DNA from: an uncultured Aquimonas sp.
GTDB taxonomy: Bacteria; Pseudomonadota; Gammaproteobacteria; Xanthomonadales; Xanthomonadaceae
Direction: 5' to 3'
DNA: 53,398 bases
Assembly: GCF_937888285.1 (NCBI RefSeq)
Contig: NZ_CALART010000057.1
Location: forward strand, 1 to 53,398
Made by a program: the position numbers and the translations under genes. The notes beneath the pieces are model-generated. The model had not been told where the DNA came from. It saw nothing but the letters and a program-made list of their open reading frames with translations, and searched no databases. Below are positions 27,062-36,961 of the stretch, in pieces; within the stretch, counting starts at the first letter, position 1; each line of letters starts with the position of its first letter.

Positions 27062-28108
27062 ATGAACACCACATCCCAGACAACCTCCTTCGATTCTGCC
27101 GTACGGCTTGAGCCGACCATGCGGGCAATGGTGCTGAACGCAGCGCTATTGCCGTTGGAGTTCGAGCGGCGAAACATTCCGCAGCCCGGCCCGGGAAAGC
27201 TGCTCCTGCGCGTGCTGGCATGCGCGGTCTGCCACACCGATCTTCACATCGTCGACGGAGAGTTGCCGCTACCGGTACTGCCCATCGTGCCAGGACACGA
27301 AATCGTGGGCATTGTCGAGGCGCTGGGAGCGGGCGTCGAGAATCATCGCGTCGGCGACCGCGTGGGCGTGCCTTGGCTAGCACACAGCTGCGGCTGCTGC
27401 ACTTTCTGCGCTTCAGGTCACGAAAACCTCTGCGACGTACCGCGCTTCACGGGCTATCACCGCGACGGCGGATTCGCTAGTCACGCGATCGCCGAGGCGG
27501 CCTTCTGCCTGCCGCTTTCCATGCCCGAACCCGACGCCGCACGCATCGCACCCTTGCTCTGCGCGGGCTTGATAGGCTGGCGCAGCCTGAAGGCAGCTGG
27601 CGAGGAGGTGCGGCGGCTGGGTATATTCGGCTCCGGCGCCGCGGCGCACTTGATGACACAGGTGGCCACTTCCCAAGGGCGAGAAGTCCTCGCATTCACC
27701 CGACCTGGAGATACTGAGACGCAGCGCTTCGCGCGCAGCCTCGGAGCGAGATGGGCGGGCAGTTCCGGTGATAGACCGCCTGACCCGCTGGACGCGGCCA
27801 TCATCTTTGCGCCAGCCGGCGAGTTGGTGCCGGCGGCGCTGCGCGTCGTGCGCAAAGGCGGCCGGGTGGTGTGCGGCGGCATCCACATGAGCGACATTCC
27901 CGCCTTTGCGTACCGGCTGCTGTGGGAGGAGCGCAGCGTGGTGTCGGTGGCGAACCTCACGCGCGCGGATGCCCGGGAGTTCCTCGATTTCGCGCAGACG
28001 CACCCGCTGCAGGTCCACGTCAGGACCTATCCGCTCGCGCAGGCCAACGAAGCGCTCGCCGACCTTCGCGCGGGCCGCATCGAGGGCGCGGCGGTGCTCG
28101 TGCCCTGA
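27062..28108 (+). CDS. zinc-dependent alcohol dehydrogenase (AdhA-like)
   Basis: A 348-residue medium-chain dehydrogenase. Catalytic zinc ligands are C57 (CAVCHTD) and H79-E80 (PGHE). The structural zinc loop has C110, C113, C116 and C124. The Rossmann motif is shifted to GIFGSGAAAHL near residue 190. It resembles the family of bacterial AdhA-like enzymes with alternate C-terminal regions (ends GRIEGAAVLVP). Codon choice includes more TTG and CTA than its neighbours, hinting at a different history. In context it could re-oxidise NAD(P)H by making alcohol under low oxygen; that is inference. Confidence 0.9.
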   Translation: MNTTSQTTSFDSAVRLEPTMRAMVLNAALLPLEFERRNIPQPGPGKLLLRVLACAVCHTDLHIVDGELPLPVLPIVPGHEIVGIVEALGAGVENHRVGDRVGVPWLAHSCGCCTFCASGHENLCDVPRFTGYHRDGGFASHAIAEAAFCLPLSMPEPDAARIAPLLCAGLIGWRSLKAAGEEVRRLGIFGSGAAAHLMTQVATSQGREVLAFTRPGDTETQRFARSLGARWAGSSGDRPPDPLDAAIIFAPAGELVPAALRVVRKGGRVVCGGIHMSDIPAFAYRLLWEERSVVSVANLTRADAREFLDFAQTHPLQVHVRTYPLAQANEALADLRAGRIEGAAVLVP

Positions 28109-28129
28109 CGGAACACCGCAGGCCGGACT

Positions 28130-29482
28130 TCAGAGCTCGCGCGACTCGCGGTACTCAGGCACGGTGCACGGCCAGTCGTGGCGTTCCTCGATGGCCAGGC
28201 GCAGCGCGTCGGCGGCCACCGGTTCCCCGTGGGTCACAAACACCCGGCGCGGCGCTTTCTGCCAGTCGAGCCAGGCAAGCAGTTCGTCGCGGTCGGCATG
28301 GGCCGAAAGGCTCTCCAGGTTCGCGATCTCCGCGCGCACGGGCACGTACGCGCCGTGAATTTTGACTGCATCGGCGCCCGCCATCATGGCCGCGCCGCGC
28401 GTGCCGGCCGCCTGGAAACCCGCGAACAGGATGGTGTTCCTCGCATCGGGCGCGTAGGCCTTCAGGTGGTGCAGCACCCGCCCACCGGTGGCCATGCCGC
28501 TGGCGGACACGATGATCGACGGGAAATCCAGGGCGTTCAATCGCCGGGATTCCTCGATCGTGTTGACGATGATGGTCTGCCCCTGCATCTCGGTGCATTG
28601 CCGGGCGCTCAAGCGGTGTTCGTCGGGATACCTTCGGTAGATGCGCGTGGCGTCCGCGGCCATGGGGCTGTTCAGGTACACGGGCATGTCGGGAATGCGG
28701 CGCGCCTGCCTGAGCAGCTGGATGCAATGCAACAGCGTCTGCGCCCGCCCGATGGCGAAGGCCGGGATCAGCACGATGCCGCCGCGCGCCGCCGTGCGGT
28801 TGATCACGCCCGCCAGTTCGGCGAGCGTGTCGGTCGCCGGATGCCCGCGGTCACCGTAGGTCGACTCCACCACCACGTAGTCCGCCGGATCGACGACCTC
28901 GGGCGGCCGCATCAGCAGGTCGCCGCTGCGTCCCAGGTCGCCCGAAAACAGGATGCTCGCCCCTTCCCAGCCCACGCGCAGGCTGCCGGCGCCCAGTATG
29001 TGGCCCGCCCTGCGCAGTTGCCAGGACCAGCCCGGCCATGGCGCGCACTCCTGGCCGAACGGAACCGGTTCGAAGCGTTCGAGCGCAGCGCGCGCCTCCT
29101 CCTCGGTGTACAGCGGCAGGGCCGGCTCGTGTTTCGAGTGGCCGTGCCGGTTGGCATAGGCGGCGTCCTCCTCCTGCAGGCGGCCCGAGTCGGGCAGGAG
29201 CAGTTCACAGAGTTCGCGGGTGGCGGCGCTGCAATGAACCTTGCCCCTGAAGCCGAGCCGGACCAAGCGGGGTATGAAGCCGCTGTGGTCCATGTGCGCG
29301 TGCGTCAGAAACACCGCGTCGATCGAGGACGGTTCGACCGGCAGCGCATCCCAGTTGCGCAGGCGCAGTTGCTTGAGCCCCTGGAAGAGCCCGCAATCGA
29401 CCATCAGCCGCCGGCCCTCGTGCGTCAGCAGGTATTTGGAGCCGGTGACGGTGCCCGTGCCTCCGAGGAAGTCGATGCGCAT
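28130..29482 (-). CDS. MBL-fold beta-CASP ribonuclease-like protein
   Basis: A 450-residue metallo-beta-lactamase with the beta-CASP and RMMBL domains of the bacterial RNA exonuclease family related to CPSF73/YSH1. The metal motif LTHAHMDHSG appears near residue 58, the beta-CASP region carries GGIVLIPAFAIGRAQTLL near 240, and the C-terminal motifs SASGMATGGRVLHHL and SLSAHADRDELLAWL are intact. Likely substrate is RNA. Such genes are often found in usp/oxygen-stress neighbourhoods; here it precedes nothing obvious on its strand and follows a tandem usp gene by 7 bases, so co-transcription with it is likely. Confidence 0.92.
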   Translation of the reverse strand: MRIDFLGGTGTVTGSKYLLTHEGRRLMVDCGLFQGLKQLRLRNWDALPVEPSSIDAVFLTHAHMDHSGFIPRLVRLGFRGKVHCSAATRELCELLLPDSGRLQEEDAAYANRHGHSKHEPALPLYTEEEARAALERFEPVPFGQECAPWPGWSWQLRRAGHILGAGSLRVGWEGASILFSGDLGRSGDLLMRPPEVVDPADYVVVESTYGDRGHPATDTLAELAGVINRTAARGGIVLIPAFAIGRAQTLLHCIQLLRQARRIPDMPVYLNSPMAADATRIYRRYPDEHRLSARQCTEMQGQTIIVNTIEESRRLNALDFPSIIVSASGMATGGRVLHHLKAYAPDARNTILFAGFQAAGTRGAAMMAGADAVKIHGAYVPVRAEIANLESLSAHADRDELLAWLDWQKAPRRVFVTHGEPVAADALRLAIEERHDWPCTVPEYRESREL

Positions 29483-29489
29483 GGAAGCC

Positions 29490-30314
29490 TCAATGCGACA
29501 TCAGCACCGGCAAGGTCATCCACTGGAGCATGGACAGCGTGGCGCCGCCCATCACCCACTCGCGCGCCCTGCTGTGGCCGTAGCAGCCCATCACCAGCAG
29601 GTCGGAACTCAGGTCGGAGGCGAGCGACAGCAGCTTGTTGCCGACGTCGTCGTCCTTGTCCCCGCCGGGATGCAGGCGGATGTTGCCGACACCCTGCGCC
29701 CGCAGGTAGGCCTGCAGGCTCTGCAGCGATGCAGCCGCACCCTCGCCGTACGCGACGACGTCCACGCGGTCCGCCTTGCACAGCCACGGCAGGGCGGAAC
29801 TCACGGCGCGCGCGGATTCGCGCGTTTCCTTCCAGGCCACCAGCACGTTGCGGCCGATGGGACCGATCGGCCCCGCGTAAGGCAGCACCAGCGCCGGCCG
29901 GCCGCTCTGCACCAGCACGCTTGGCAGGAAGTCGCCGGGCAGTTCTGCGTCCATCGGGTCGTTCCGGTCACGCTGGCCGAGGATCAGCAGGTCGGCATAT
30001 AGGGCACGCCGGCCGAACCCCCAGGGCCCGTCGCTTTCGGCCTCGACCCAATGCAGGCGCGGCGAATCCGCGCTGTGCTGCATGAAGGTGGCGTGCATCC
30101 TGTCGCGCGCGTCCTTGTCGATCTCCTGCATGATCGCGACCGCTTCCGCGGCGGCCTCGATGGCGTAGGGGTAGCGCATCAGCGCCGACAGGGTGCACGG
30201 CTGGGCCGTCACCTCGGCATCGAAGGTCTCGGCGAGCTGGCGGGCCAGCTCGATGCGCTCCGCCGCGCGGGCCGTGCCGTCGAGGTGAAGCAGGATGGAT
30301 TTCGGGGTCGGCAT
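29490..30314 (-). CDS. tandem-domain universal stress protein
   Basis: A 274-residue protein with two Usp folds. The first starts PKSILLHLDGTARAAERIELARQLA. The second carries the nucleotide-binding pattern MGCYGHSRAREWVMGGATLSML near residue 243. AGGAGAG lies upstream of the ATG at 30314. It is divergent from the DUF2892 gene with two Fnr-like sites between. The beta-CASP nuclease gene follows after 7 bases on the same strand. Confidence 0.91.
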   Translation of the reverse strand: MPTPKSILLHLDGTARAAERIELARQLAETFDAEVTAQPCTLSALMRYPYAIEAAAEAVAIMQEIDKDARDRMHATFMQHSADSPRLHWVEAESDGPWGFGRRALYADLLILGQRDRNDPMDAELPGDFLPSVLVQSGRPALVLPYAGPIGPIGRNVLVAWKETRESARAVSSALPWLCKADRVDVVAYGEGAAASLQSLQAYLRAQGVGNIRLHPGGDKDDDVGNKLLSLASDLSSDLLVMGCYGHSRAREWVMGGATLSMLQWMTLPVLMSH

Positions 30315-30378
30315 GGAGGCTCTCCTTGGGTTGGGTGGGCGACGGGATTCACCTTAGGCCCGCAGGCCCCGCACGGGC

Positions 30379-30392
30379 TTGCGCTGCGTCAA
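30379..30392. promoter_or_regulatory. Fnr/Anr-like site (weak) before the tandem usp
   Basis: TTGCG-CTGC-GTCAA departs from the consensus at three bases but has the right spacing. Its centre lies about 72 bases upstream of the tandem usp ATG at 30314. Confidence 0.4.
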
Positions 30393-30426
30393 CCAGCGGA
30401 AGGAAAGCGGCGACCCGCATCGAGGC

Positions 30427-30440
30427 TTGATCCATCTCAA
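30427..30440. promoter_or_regulatory. Fnr/Anr-type site before the DUF2892 gene
   Basis: TTGAT-CCAT-CTCAA has one perfect half-site and one with a single mismatch. Its centre lies about 65 bases upstream of the DUF2892 ATG at 30498. Together with the 30,379 site it repeats the two-site divergent arrangement seen before phosphoketolase. Confidence 0.6.
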
Positions 30441-30497
30441 CACCCGCACCCGGTGCGGCGCGCAAGATGTTCTTCACCATTTCAATGGAGAAGTCGC

Positions 30498-30701
30498 ATG
30501 CCTTTCCTGACGAAGAATGTCGGAGTCCTCGACCGCGCGCTGCGCATCGGCGCAGGCCTGCTGCTCATCGCCCTGGCGGTCAGGGGAACCATCGGGTTCT
30601 GGGGCTACATCGACGTGGTGCCGCTGCTGACGGGCGTGGTGGGCAACTGCCCGGGCTACACCCTGTTCGGCGTCAGCACCTGCCCGCGCGACGGACGCTG
30701 A
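30498..30701 (+). CDS. DUF2892 family small membrane protein
   Basis: A 67-residue protein with two hydrophobic helices (about 15-30 and 38-55). It has the DUF2892 pattern: an N-terminal NVGVLDRALRI, and a C-terminal GNCPGYTLFGVSTCP with paired cysteines. Such proteins are often fused to or beside rhodanese/sulfur-metabolism genes. GGAG lies 8 bases before the ATG. It begins a short plus-strand series with two further small genes. Confidence 0.85.
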   Translation: MPFLTKNVGVLDRALRIGAGLLLIALAVRGTIGFWGYIDVVPLLTGVVGNCPGYTLFGVSTCPRDGR

Positions 30702-30738
30702 GATCCGGATGCGTGTCCACCGAACCACGGAGGACCGG

Positions 30739-30843
30739 ATGTCGATCCATCTTCTGCTGCTCATCGTGCTGTGCGCTGCACTGGGCGGCACCGTCCTGTG
30801 GCTCGTGTTCCAGCTGGTCATCAAGTGGCTCACGCTGGACTGA
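30739..30843 (+). CDS. putative 34-residue single-helix membrane protein
   Basis: An open frame starts at ATG 30739 with GGAGGA at 30729-30734, and stops at TGA 30841-30843. The peptide is one long hydrophobic helix (HLLLLIVLCAALGGTVLWLV) with a Lys-containing tail. It is between the DUF2892 gene and a 90-residue unknown on the same strand. No family is recognised. The strong ribosome site and location are the evidence. Confidence 0.6.
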   Translation: MSIHLLLLIVLCAALGGTVLWLVFQLVIKWLTLD

Positions 30844-30862
30844 ACTTTCTGGAAGCCATCCG

Positions 30863-31135
30863 ATGTGCATGAACCTGCTGCGCAGGCTCGCCGGCGCGCG
30901 GCTGCCTTGCGTCGAAGCCGATCCCGCGATGATCGACAGGCTGCGCGTGCTCGAGGCCGCCGGCCAGATCGAGGTCCGGATTCCCCCTGCCTCTGCGGGC
31001 ACCGACGACGGCCCGCGTCAGGACGTGGCCACCGTGACCAGCATCACGCCCCGGGGATGGAAGACACTTGCCGCCGATGCGCCTCCCGGCGAAGCGCTGA
31101 GCTTCACCGGCACCAGGCGTCGATCTGGCGAATGA
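30863..31135 (+). CDS. hypothetical 90-residue protein
   Basis: The protein starts MCMNLLRRLAG at ATG 30863 after TGGAAGCC. It has no clear membrane helix and no recognised domain. It contains a basic start, one Cys pair (C2 and C16) and a Thr/Arg-rich end. The last 32 bases overlap the 3' end of the minus-strand TauE/SafE-like gene. A coding role is plausible but only moderately supported. Confidence 0.5.
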   Translation: MCMNLLRRLAGARLPCVEADPAMIDRLRVLEAAGQIEVRIPPASAGTDDGPRQDVATVTSITPRGWKTLAADAPPGEALSFTGTRRRSGE

Positions 31136-31799
31136 GGTCCGACCACACCGCATGTGCGGCCGCCGCCGCCAGCAGCACGCCGGCCAGCCGCGCGCCCCAG
31201 GCCTGGCGGACACCGTCGCCGGCCAGGCGCAACCAGATCCATGGGCCGATCAGCAGCGAGGCACTGCTTCCGACTGCAAACAGCGCCATCAGCAGCCCGC
31301 CCTGCATGGGGCCGTTGCCGAGACTGGCGAGCATCAGCGCCGAATAGAGCATCCCGCACGGCAGCCCCACCCAGAGCAGCCCCGTGGCGAGCACGCCCAG
31401 CCAGGTGCCGCCGGCATGCGGACGCAGGCGTGATTCGAGCGCGCGGCCGATGCGCCGCGCCCACAGCGGCTGGCGCCCCGTGACGGCCAGCATCGCGCCC
31501 CAGGCGAACACGAAGACGTGCAGCAGCACCCACAGCGGCCGCAATGCGGAAACCTGCGTGCTGGCCAGCGCGAGGCTGTCGGCGCTGGCGGCCGCGACGG
31601 CACCCGCTGCCGCGTAGCTCGCGATGCGGCCGAGATGAAAGGCGCCGGGCGCGCCGAACCCCGCCACCGCGCCCCGCCCTGCGACCGGAAGCGGCACGAT
31701 CCGTATCACCGCCGAAGAGGCGGCGCCGCACATCGCCGCGCAGTGCGGCCCGCCGGCCAGGCCCATGAGCAACGCGGCACCGGCGAGCGCGAGTTGCAT
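31104..31799 (-). CDS. TauE/SafE (UreH-like) family membrane protein of the cbb3 cluster
   Basis: A 231-residue polytopic protein with about six helices. It has the N-terminal GGPHCAAMCG motif and the GLLWVGLPCGMLYSALMLAS segment of the UreH-like/TauE-SafE clan. A homologue at this place is usual at the end of cbb3 clusters in Betaproteobacteria, where the Cys residues suggest a role in copper handling or oxidase assembly. Start at 31799, 3 bases after hemN ends. The substrate is unproven. Confidence 0.85.
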   Translation of the reverse strand: MQLALAGAALLMGLAGGPHCAAMCGAASSAVIRIVPLPVAGRGAVAGFGAPGAFHLGRIASYAAAGAVAAASADSLALASTQVSALRPLWVLLHVFVFAWGAMLAVTGRQPLWARRIGRALESRLRPHAGGTWLGVLATGLLWVGLPCGMLYSALMLASLGNGPMQGGLLMALFAVGSSASLLIGPWIWLRLAGDGVRQAWGARLAGVLLAAAAAHAVWSDLIRQIDAWCR

Positions 31800-31801
31800 G
31801 T

Positions 31802-33208
31802 TCAGACCACGCGGGAGAAGCGCGTGCGGTTGGAGCGGCAGTACCGGTCGAACACCATCGCGACCGCGCGCACGAGAAACCAGCCTTCCTCGGTCACCTC
31901 GAGGGCATGGTCGCTCAGGCGCACCAGGCCGTCGGCGACCAGCGTTCCGAGCGCCGCGAACTCGGTGGCGAAGTAGCGGCGGAAGTCGACCGCGAAGGCT
32001 TCGCCCGTGGCATCGAAGTCGACCCGGCCCCGGCACATCAGCGCCGTGATCACTTCCCGCCGCAGCAGGTCGTCGCGCGACAGCGCAAGGCCCCGCACCA
32101 CCGGCAGGCGCCCCTGGTCGAGCAGGTCGCGGTATTCGTCCAGGCTCTTGGCGTTCTGGCTGTAGGTGGCGCCCACGCGTCCGATGCCCGATACGCCGAG
32201 CGCGATCAGGTCGCCCTCAGGCCGGGTGCCGTAGCCCTGGAAGTCGCGGTGCAGCCGCCCTTCCTTCTTCGCGACGGCGAGCGGATCGTCGGGCAGCGCG
32301 AAGTGGTCCATGCCGATGTAGACATAGCCTGCATCGGTGAGCTTCGCGATGGCGTCCGCGAGCATGCGCACGCGCGTCGAGGCGTCCGGCAGCTCGTCGG
32401 GGCAGATGCGCCGCTGCGGCTTGAAGCGCTCCGGCAGGTGGGCATAGGCGTAGAGCGCGATGCGGTCGGGCCGCAGCGCGCAGACCTGCGCGAGCGTGCG
32501 CCCGAAGGAGGCATCGTTCTGTCGCGGCAGGCCGTAGATCAGGTCCAAGTTGATCGACCCGAAGCCCAGCGAGCGCGCGTCGTCCATCAGCGCGAAGACC
32601 TGCGACGCGGGCTGGATGCGGTGCACGGCCTGCTGCACGGCCGGATCGAAGTCCTGCACGCCGAAGCTCAGGCGGTTGAAGCCCAGCGCCGCGAGGTTGG
32701 CAAGCCTGTGCCTGTCGACCGTGCGCGGATCGACTTCGATGGAACGCTCGCCGCCGGGCACGAAGGCGAAGGACCGTCGCAGCAACGCCATGAACTCGCC
32801 GAGCTCCGCGTCGTCGAGGAAAGTCGGAGAACCGCCGCCCAGGTGCAGCTGGGCCCCGGTGGCGCTGCGGCCGAGCTGCGCGACCTGCAGCTCCACTTCG
32901 CGCGCCAGGTAGGCCAGGTACTGCCGGCCCCATTCATGATGCCGGGTGACGATCTTGTTGCAGGCGCAGTAGTAGCACAGCGACTCGCAGAACGGGATGT
33001 GGACGTACAAGGACAGCTGCGACGCCGCGGGACCGGCCATGCGGCGATGCCGCAGGGCCTGCACGTAGTCGTCGGCGCCGAAGGCCTCGACGAAGCGATC
33101 GGCGGTGGGATACGAGGTGTAGCGCGGCCCGGGCACGTCGAACTGCCGCAACAGGTCGATGGGCAGCGGCGCCTGCACGGGCCCGGAAGCGAGAGCGATG
33201 GAAGTCAT
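31802..33208 (-). CDS. hemN: oxygen-independent coproporphyrinogen III dehydrogenase
   Basis: A 468-residue radical-SAM enzyme that makes protoporphyrinogen IX for heme without oxygen. The [4Fe-4S] motif is C-x3-C-x2-C in PFCESLCYYCACNK near residue 70, and GGGSPTFL near 120. HemN-type residues continue (RLSFGVQDFDPAVQQAVHRIQP, IYGLPRQ). The start at 33208 overlaps the stop of the preceding small gene by 4 bases. Placement in the cbb3 cluster fits the need for heme under microaerobic growth. Confidence 0.95.
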   Translation of the reverse strand: MTSIALASGPVQAPLPIDLLRQFDVPGPRYTSYPTADRFVEAFGADDYVQALRHRRMAGPAASQLSLYVHIPFCESLCYYCACNKIVTRHHEWGRQYLAYLAREVELQVAQLGRSATGAQLHLGGGSPTFLDDAELGEFMALLRRSFAFVPGGERSIEVDPRTVDRHRLANLAALGFNRLSFGVQDFDPAVQQAVHRIQPASQVFALMDDARSLGFGSINLDLIYGLPRQNDASFGRTLAQVCALRPDRIALYAYAHLPERFKPQRRICPDELPDASTRVRMLADAIAKLTDAGYVYIGMDHFALPDDPLAVAKKEGRLHRDFQGYGTRPEGDLIALGVSGIGRVGATYSQNAKSLDEYRDLLDQGRLPVVRGLALSRDDLLRREVITALMCRGRVDFDATGEAFAVDFRRYFATEFAALGTLVADGLVRLSDHALEVTEEGWFLVRAVAMVFDRYCRSNRTRFSRVV

Positions 33209-33471
33209 TGAGAGGGTGTACCCACGGGGGCGTCGGGTTGTCCGGACACGGCCGGCCCGGCCAGCAGCAGCGTGCATGCGCTCGACGCCGCCGCCATCAG
33301 CCAGAAGACGAAGAAGGCTCCGGTATAGATGCCCTGGCGCGACATGCGCAGCGCGTCGGCGCCGCAGAAGGTGTTGATGGGGTCGACGAGCGCGAACACC
33401 AGCACCTCCATGCCGCAGGCCACCAGGAAGGACGGCCAGAGAATGCCCGCGAACAGGCGACCCCCCTTCAC
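33205..33471 (-). CDS. small membrane protein of the cbb3 cluster
   Basis: An 88-residue protein with two hydrophobic helices (about 8-28 and 50-70). It starts at a GTG at 33471 overlapping the fixH stop by 4 bases (GTGA), and its own stop overlaps the hemN start by 4 bases. The family is not recognised. Its tight coupling on both sides argues strongly that it is a real gene. A role in oxidase assembly is inferred from position. Confidence 0.75.
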   Translation of the reverse strand: MKGGRLFAGILWPSFLVACGMEVLVFALVDPINTFCGADALRMSRQGIYTGAFFVFWLMAAASSACTLLLAGPAVSGQPDAPVGTPSQ

Positions 33472-33773
33472 GGCGCCGCCTGCCGGACCACCGGCGACAT
33501 GTCCTCCGCCGGCGTCATCGCGTGGTCGCGGCCGGTCAGCGCGGGAAGGTGCTTCTTCACGGCCAGGGTCTTGTTGATCTCGAGGCCCTCGCGGTAGTAG
33601 TCCTCCGACACCAGCGCGTCGGGGCTGTGCCAGGCCAGCCAGAAGGTCACGAAGCTGGCGATCATCACGGCCGCGGGGCCGCCGATCACCATCCAGAGCA
33701 GCGGATGGCGCCACCAGGGTTTGTCCGCCTCGGCTGCGGGTGCGTTCATCGTCGAATCGGTTGCTGCGTTCAT
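33468..33773 (-). CDS. ccoH: FixH family cbb3 assembly protein
   Basis: A 101-residue protein with one N-terminal membrane helix (about 22-48, PLLWMVIGGPAAVMIASFVTFWLA) and a periplasmic part carrying the FixH pattern VSEDYYREGLEINKTLA. FixH/CcoH stabilises the oxidase during assembly. Start at 33773 is 11 bases after the ccoG stop. The known family is about 150 residues; this one is shorter at the C-terminus, as in several Betaproteobacteria. Confidence 0.88.
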   Translation of the reverse strand: MNAATDSTMNAPAAEADKPWWRHPLLWMVIGGPAAVMIASFVTFWLAWHSPDALVSEDYYREGLEINKTLAVKKHLPALTGRDHAMTPAEDMSPVVRQAAP

Positions 33774-33783
33774 TCCAGACCTT

Positions 33784-35211
<1,428 letters not shown>

Positions 35212-35226
35212 GGCGGGCCGCGGACG

Positions 35227-36144
35227 TCAGGGCTTGGCCGCCGCCGTGCTGTTGGACAGCCCCCAGACATAGGACGCGACCATCCGGATCTGCGCCTCGG
35301 TGAGGCGACGTTCCTGCGCGGGCATCTCGTTGCGCTTGCCCGAATTGATCATCTGGATGATCGCCGCCTCGCCGTAGCCGTGCAGCCAGATCTTGTCGCT
35401 GAGGTTGGGCGCGCCCAGGGTCTGGTTGCCGACGCCACCAACGCCGTGGCAGGCGACGCAGACCGTGAACTTCGACTTTCCGAGGCCGGCGCGCACCGAG
35501 TCGTGAGGTTCGCCCGACAGGCTCAGCACATAGTTGGCGACGTTCTTCACGTCGTCGGAGGTCCCCACGGCGGCGGCCATAGGAGGCATCACCCCCACGC
35601 GTCCCTTGGTGATGCTTTCGGTGATCCTCTCGGGCGTGCCGCCGTACAGCCAGTCCTTGTCGGTCAGGTCCGGAAAGCCCTTGCTGCCGCGCGCGTCGGA
35701 GCCGTGGCACTGAGCGCAGTTGCCCATGAAGAGCCGCTCGCCGATCGCATGGGCCTGCGGGTCCCGCGCGATCTCCTCGACCGGCATCGCGGTGTACTTC
35801 GCATAGACGGGAGCGAGCTCCTGGGTGGCTTTGGCGACTTCCGCCTCGTACTCGCCGCGCGAAGTCCAGTCGGACTGCCCGCGAAAGCTCCCGAGCCCCG
35901 GAAAGACCGCCAGATAGCCCAGCCCGAAGACGATGGTCAGCACGAACAGTCCGACCCACCACATGGGCAGAGGATTGTTGGCCTCGCGCAGGTCCCCGTC
36001 CCAGACATGGCCGGTTGTGTTGTCGGCGCTGGGCGCGACGCGCTTGCGCGCGGTGAGCCACAGCAGGATCACGCAGCCGAGGATGCTCAGCAGGGAGATC
36101 ACCGCCACGTAGTTCGACCAGAAACGGCTGATGAAATCGCTCAT
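35227..36144 (-). CDS. ccoP: cbb3-type cytochrome c oxidase subunit III (diheme)
   Basis: A 305-residue c-type cytochrome. It has two N-terminal helices (about 10-30 and 60-80) and two heme motifs: CAQCHGSD near residue 138 and CVACHGVGG near residue 225. The pattern matches CcoP, which passes electrons to CcoO and CcoN. Two axial methionines appear as PPMAAA and EMPAQE. It is 13 bases after ccoQ. Length and helices are normal. Confidence 0.95.
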   Translation of the reverse strand: MSDFISRFWSNYVAVISLLSILGCVILLWLTARKRVAPSADNTTGHVWDGDLREANNPLPMWWVGLFVLTIVFGLGYLAVFPGLGSFRGQSDWTSRGEYEAEVAKATQELAPVYAKYTAMPVEEIARDPQAHAIGERLFMGNCAQCHGSDARGSKGFPDLTDKDWLYGGTPERITESITKGRVGVMPPMAAAVGTSDDVKNVANYVLSLSGEPHDSVRAGLGKSKFTVCVACHGVGGVGNQTLGAPNLSDKIWLHGYGEAAIIQMINSGKRNEMPAQERRLTEAQIRMVASYVWGLSNSTAAAKP

Positions 36145-36157
36145 CGTGCTCCTCCCT

Positions 36158-36298
36158 TCAGTCCTGCTCGAAAGGCAGGCGTGCTGCTTCCTGGAAGCCT
36201 GGCGCGTTGCGCCGCGAGTAGGCCCAGATCACGATGCCGATGAAGAGCGCGAAGCAGACGACGGTGGCTGCGATGCGCAGGGTGGTTAGGTCGATCAT
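36158..36298 (-). CDS. ccoQ: cbb3-type oxidase small subunit CcoQ/FixQ
   Basis: A 46-residue protein encoded between ccoO and ccoP. One N-terminal helix (LRIAATVVCFALFIGIVIWA) is followed by an Arg pair and the tail RLPFEQD. That length, topology and position identify CcoQ, which stabilises the CcoNOP complex. The ATG at 36298 is 25 bases after the ccoO stop. The stop TGA is at 36160-36158. Confidence 0.93.
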   Translation of the reverse strand: MIDLTTLRIAATVVCFALFIGIVIWAYSRRNAPGFQEAARLPFEQD

Positions 36299-36322
36299 GG
36301 TTTGTGTCCTTTGCCGCTTCGC

Positions 36323-36955
36323 CTACTTGAGCGCCAGGCCCAGCGATTGCAGATAGGCCACCGTGGCCTCCATCTCGGTCTTGCCCCGGACCTCTTCGGT
36401 GGCCCCGGCGATCTCGGCATCCGAGTAGGGCACGCCGACGCGGCGCAGCGCGCGCATGTGCGCCGGCAGCGCCTCGGCGTCGACCAGCGTCTTCTCCAGC
36501 CAGGTGTAGGCCGGCATGTTGGATTCGGGCACCACGTCGCGCGGGTTGTTCAGGTGGATGCGGTGCCATTCGTCGCTGTACTTGCCTCCCACGCGGTGCA
36601 GGTCGGGCCCGGTGCGCTTGCTGCCCCACTGGAAGGGGTGGTCGTAGACGAACTCGCCCGCCACCGAGTAGTGCCCGTAGCGCAGCGTCTCCGAACGGAA
36701 GGGGCGGATCATCTGCGAGTGGCAGTTGTAGCAACCCTCGCGCAGGTAGACGTCGCGGCCGGCCAGCTGCAGCGGCGTGAGCGGCTTGACGCCCTGCACC
36801 GCCTCGGTGGTCGATTTCTGGAAGAAGAGCGGCACGATCTCGACGAGACCGCCGACGGCCACCACGACCAGGATCAGCACGATCATCAGCAGGTTGTTGG
36901 TCTCGATCTTCTCGTGCGTGAAACCGCCGGAGCCGGGAGTGTTCGGGTTCATCAT
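36323..36955 (-). CDS. ccoO: cbb3-type cytochrome c oxidase subunit II (monoheme)
   Basis: A 210-residue protein with one N-terminal helix (about 20-45) and a single heme motif CYNCHSQMIRPF near residue 78. Conserved CcoO elements are GPDLHRVGGKYSDEWHRIHL near 117 and the axial Met in NMPAYTWL near 150. GAGGA precedes the start codon pair at 36955. It follows ccoN after 6 bases. Confidence 0.95.
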   Translation of the reverse strand: MMNPNTPGSGGFTHEKIETNNLLMIVLILVVVAVGGLVEIVPLFFQKSTTEAVQGVKPLTPLQLAGRDVYLREGCYNCHSQMIRPFRSETLRYGHYSVAGEFVYDHPFQWGSKRTGPDLHRVGGKYSDEWHRIHLNNPRDVVPESNMPAYTWLEKTLVDAEALPAHMRALRRVGVPYSDAEIAGATEEVRGKTEMEATVAYLQSLGLALK

Positions 36956-36961
36956 GCGTCC

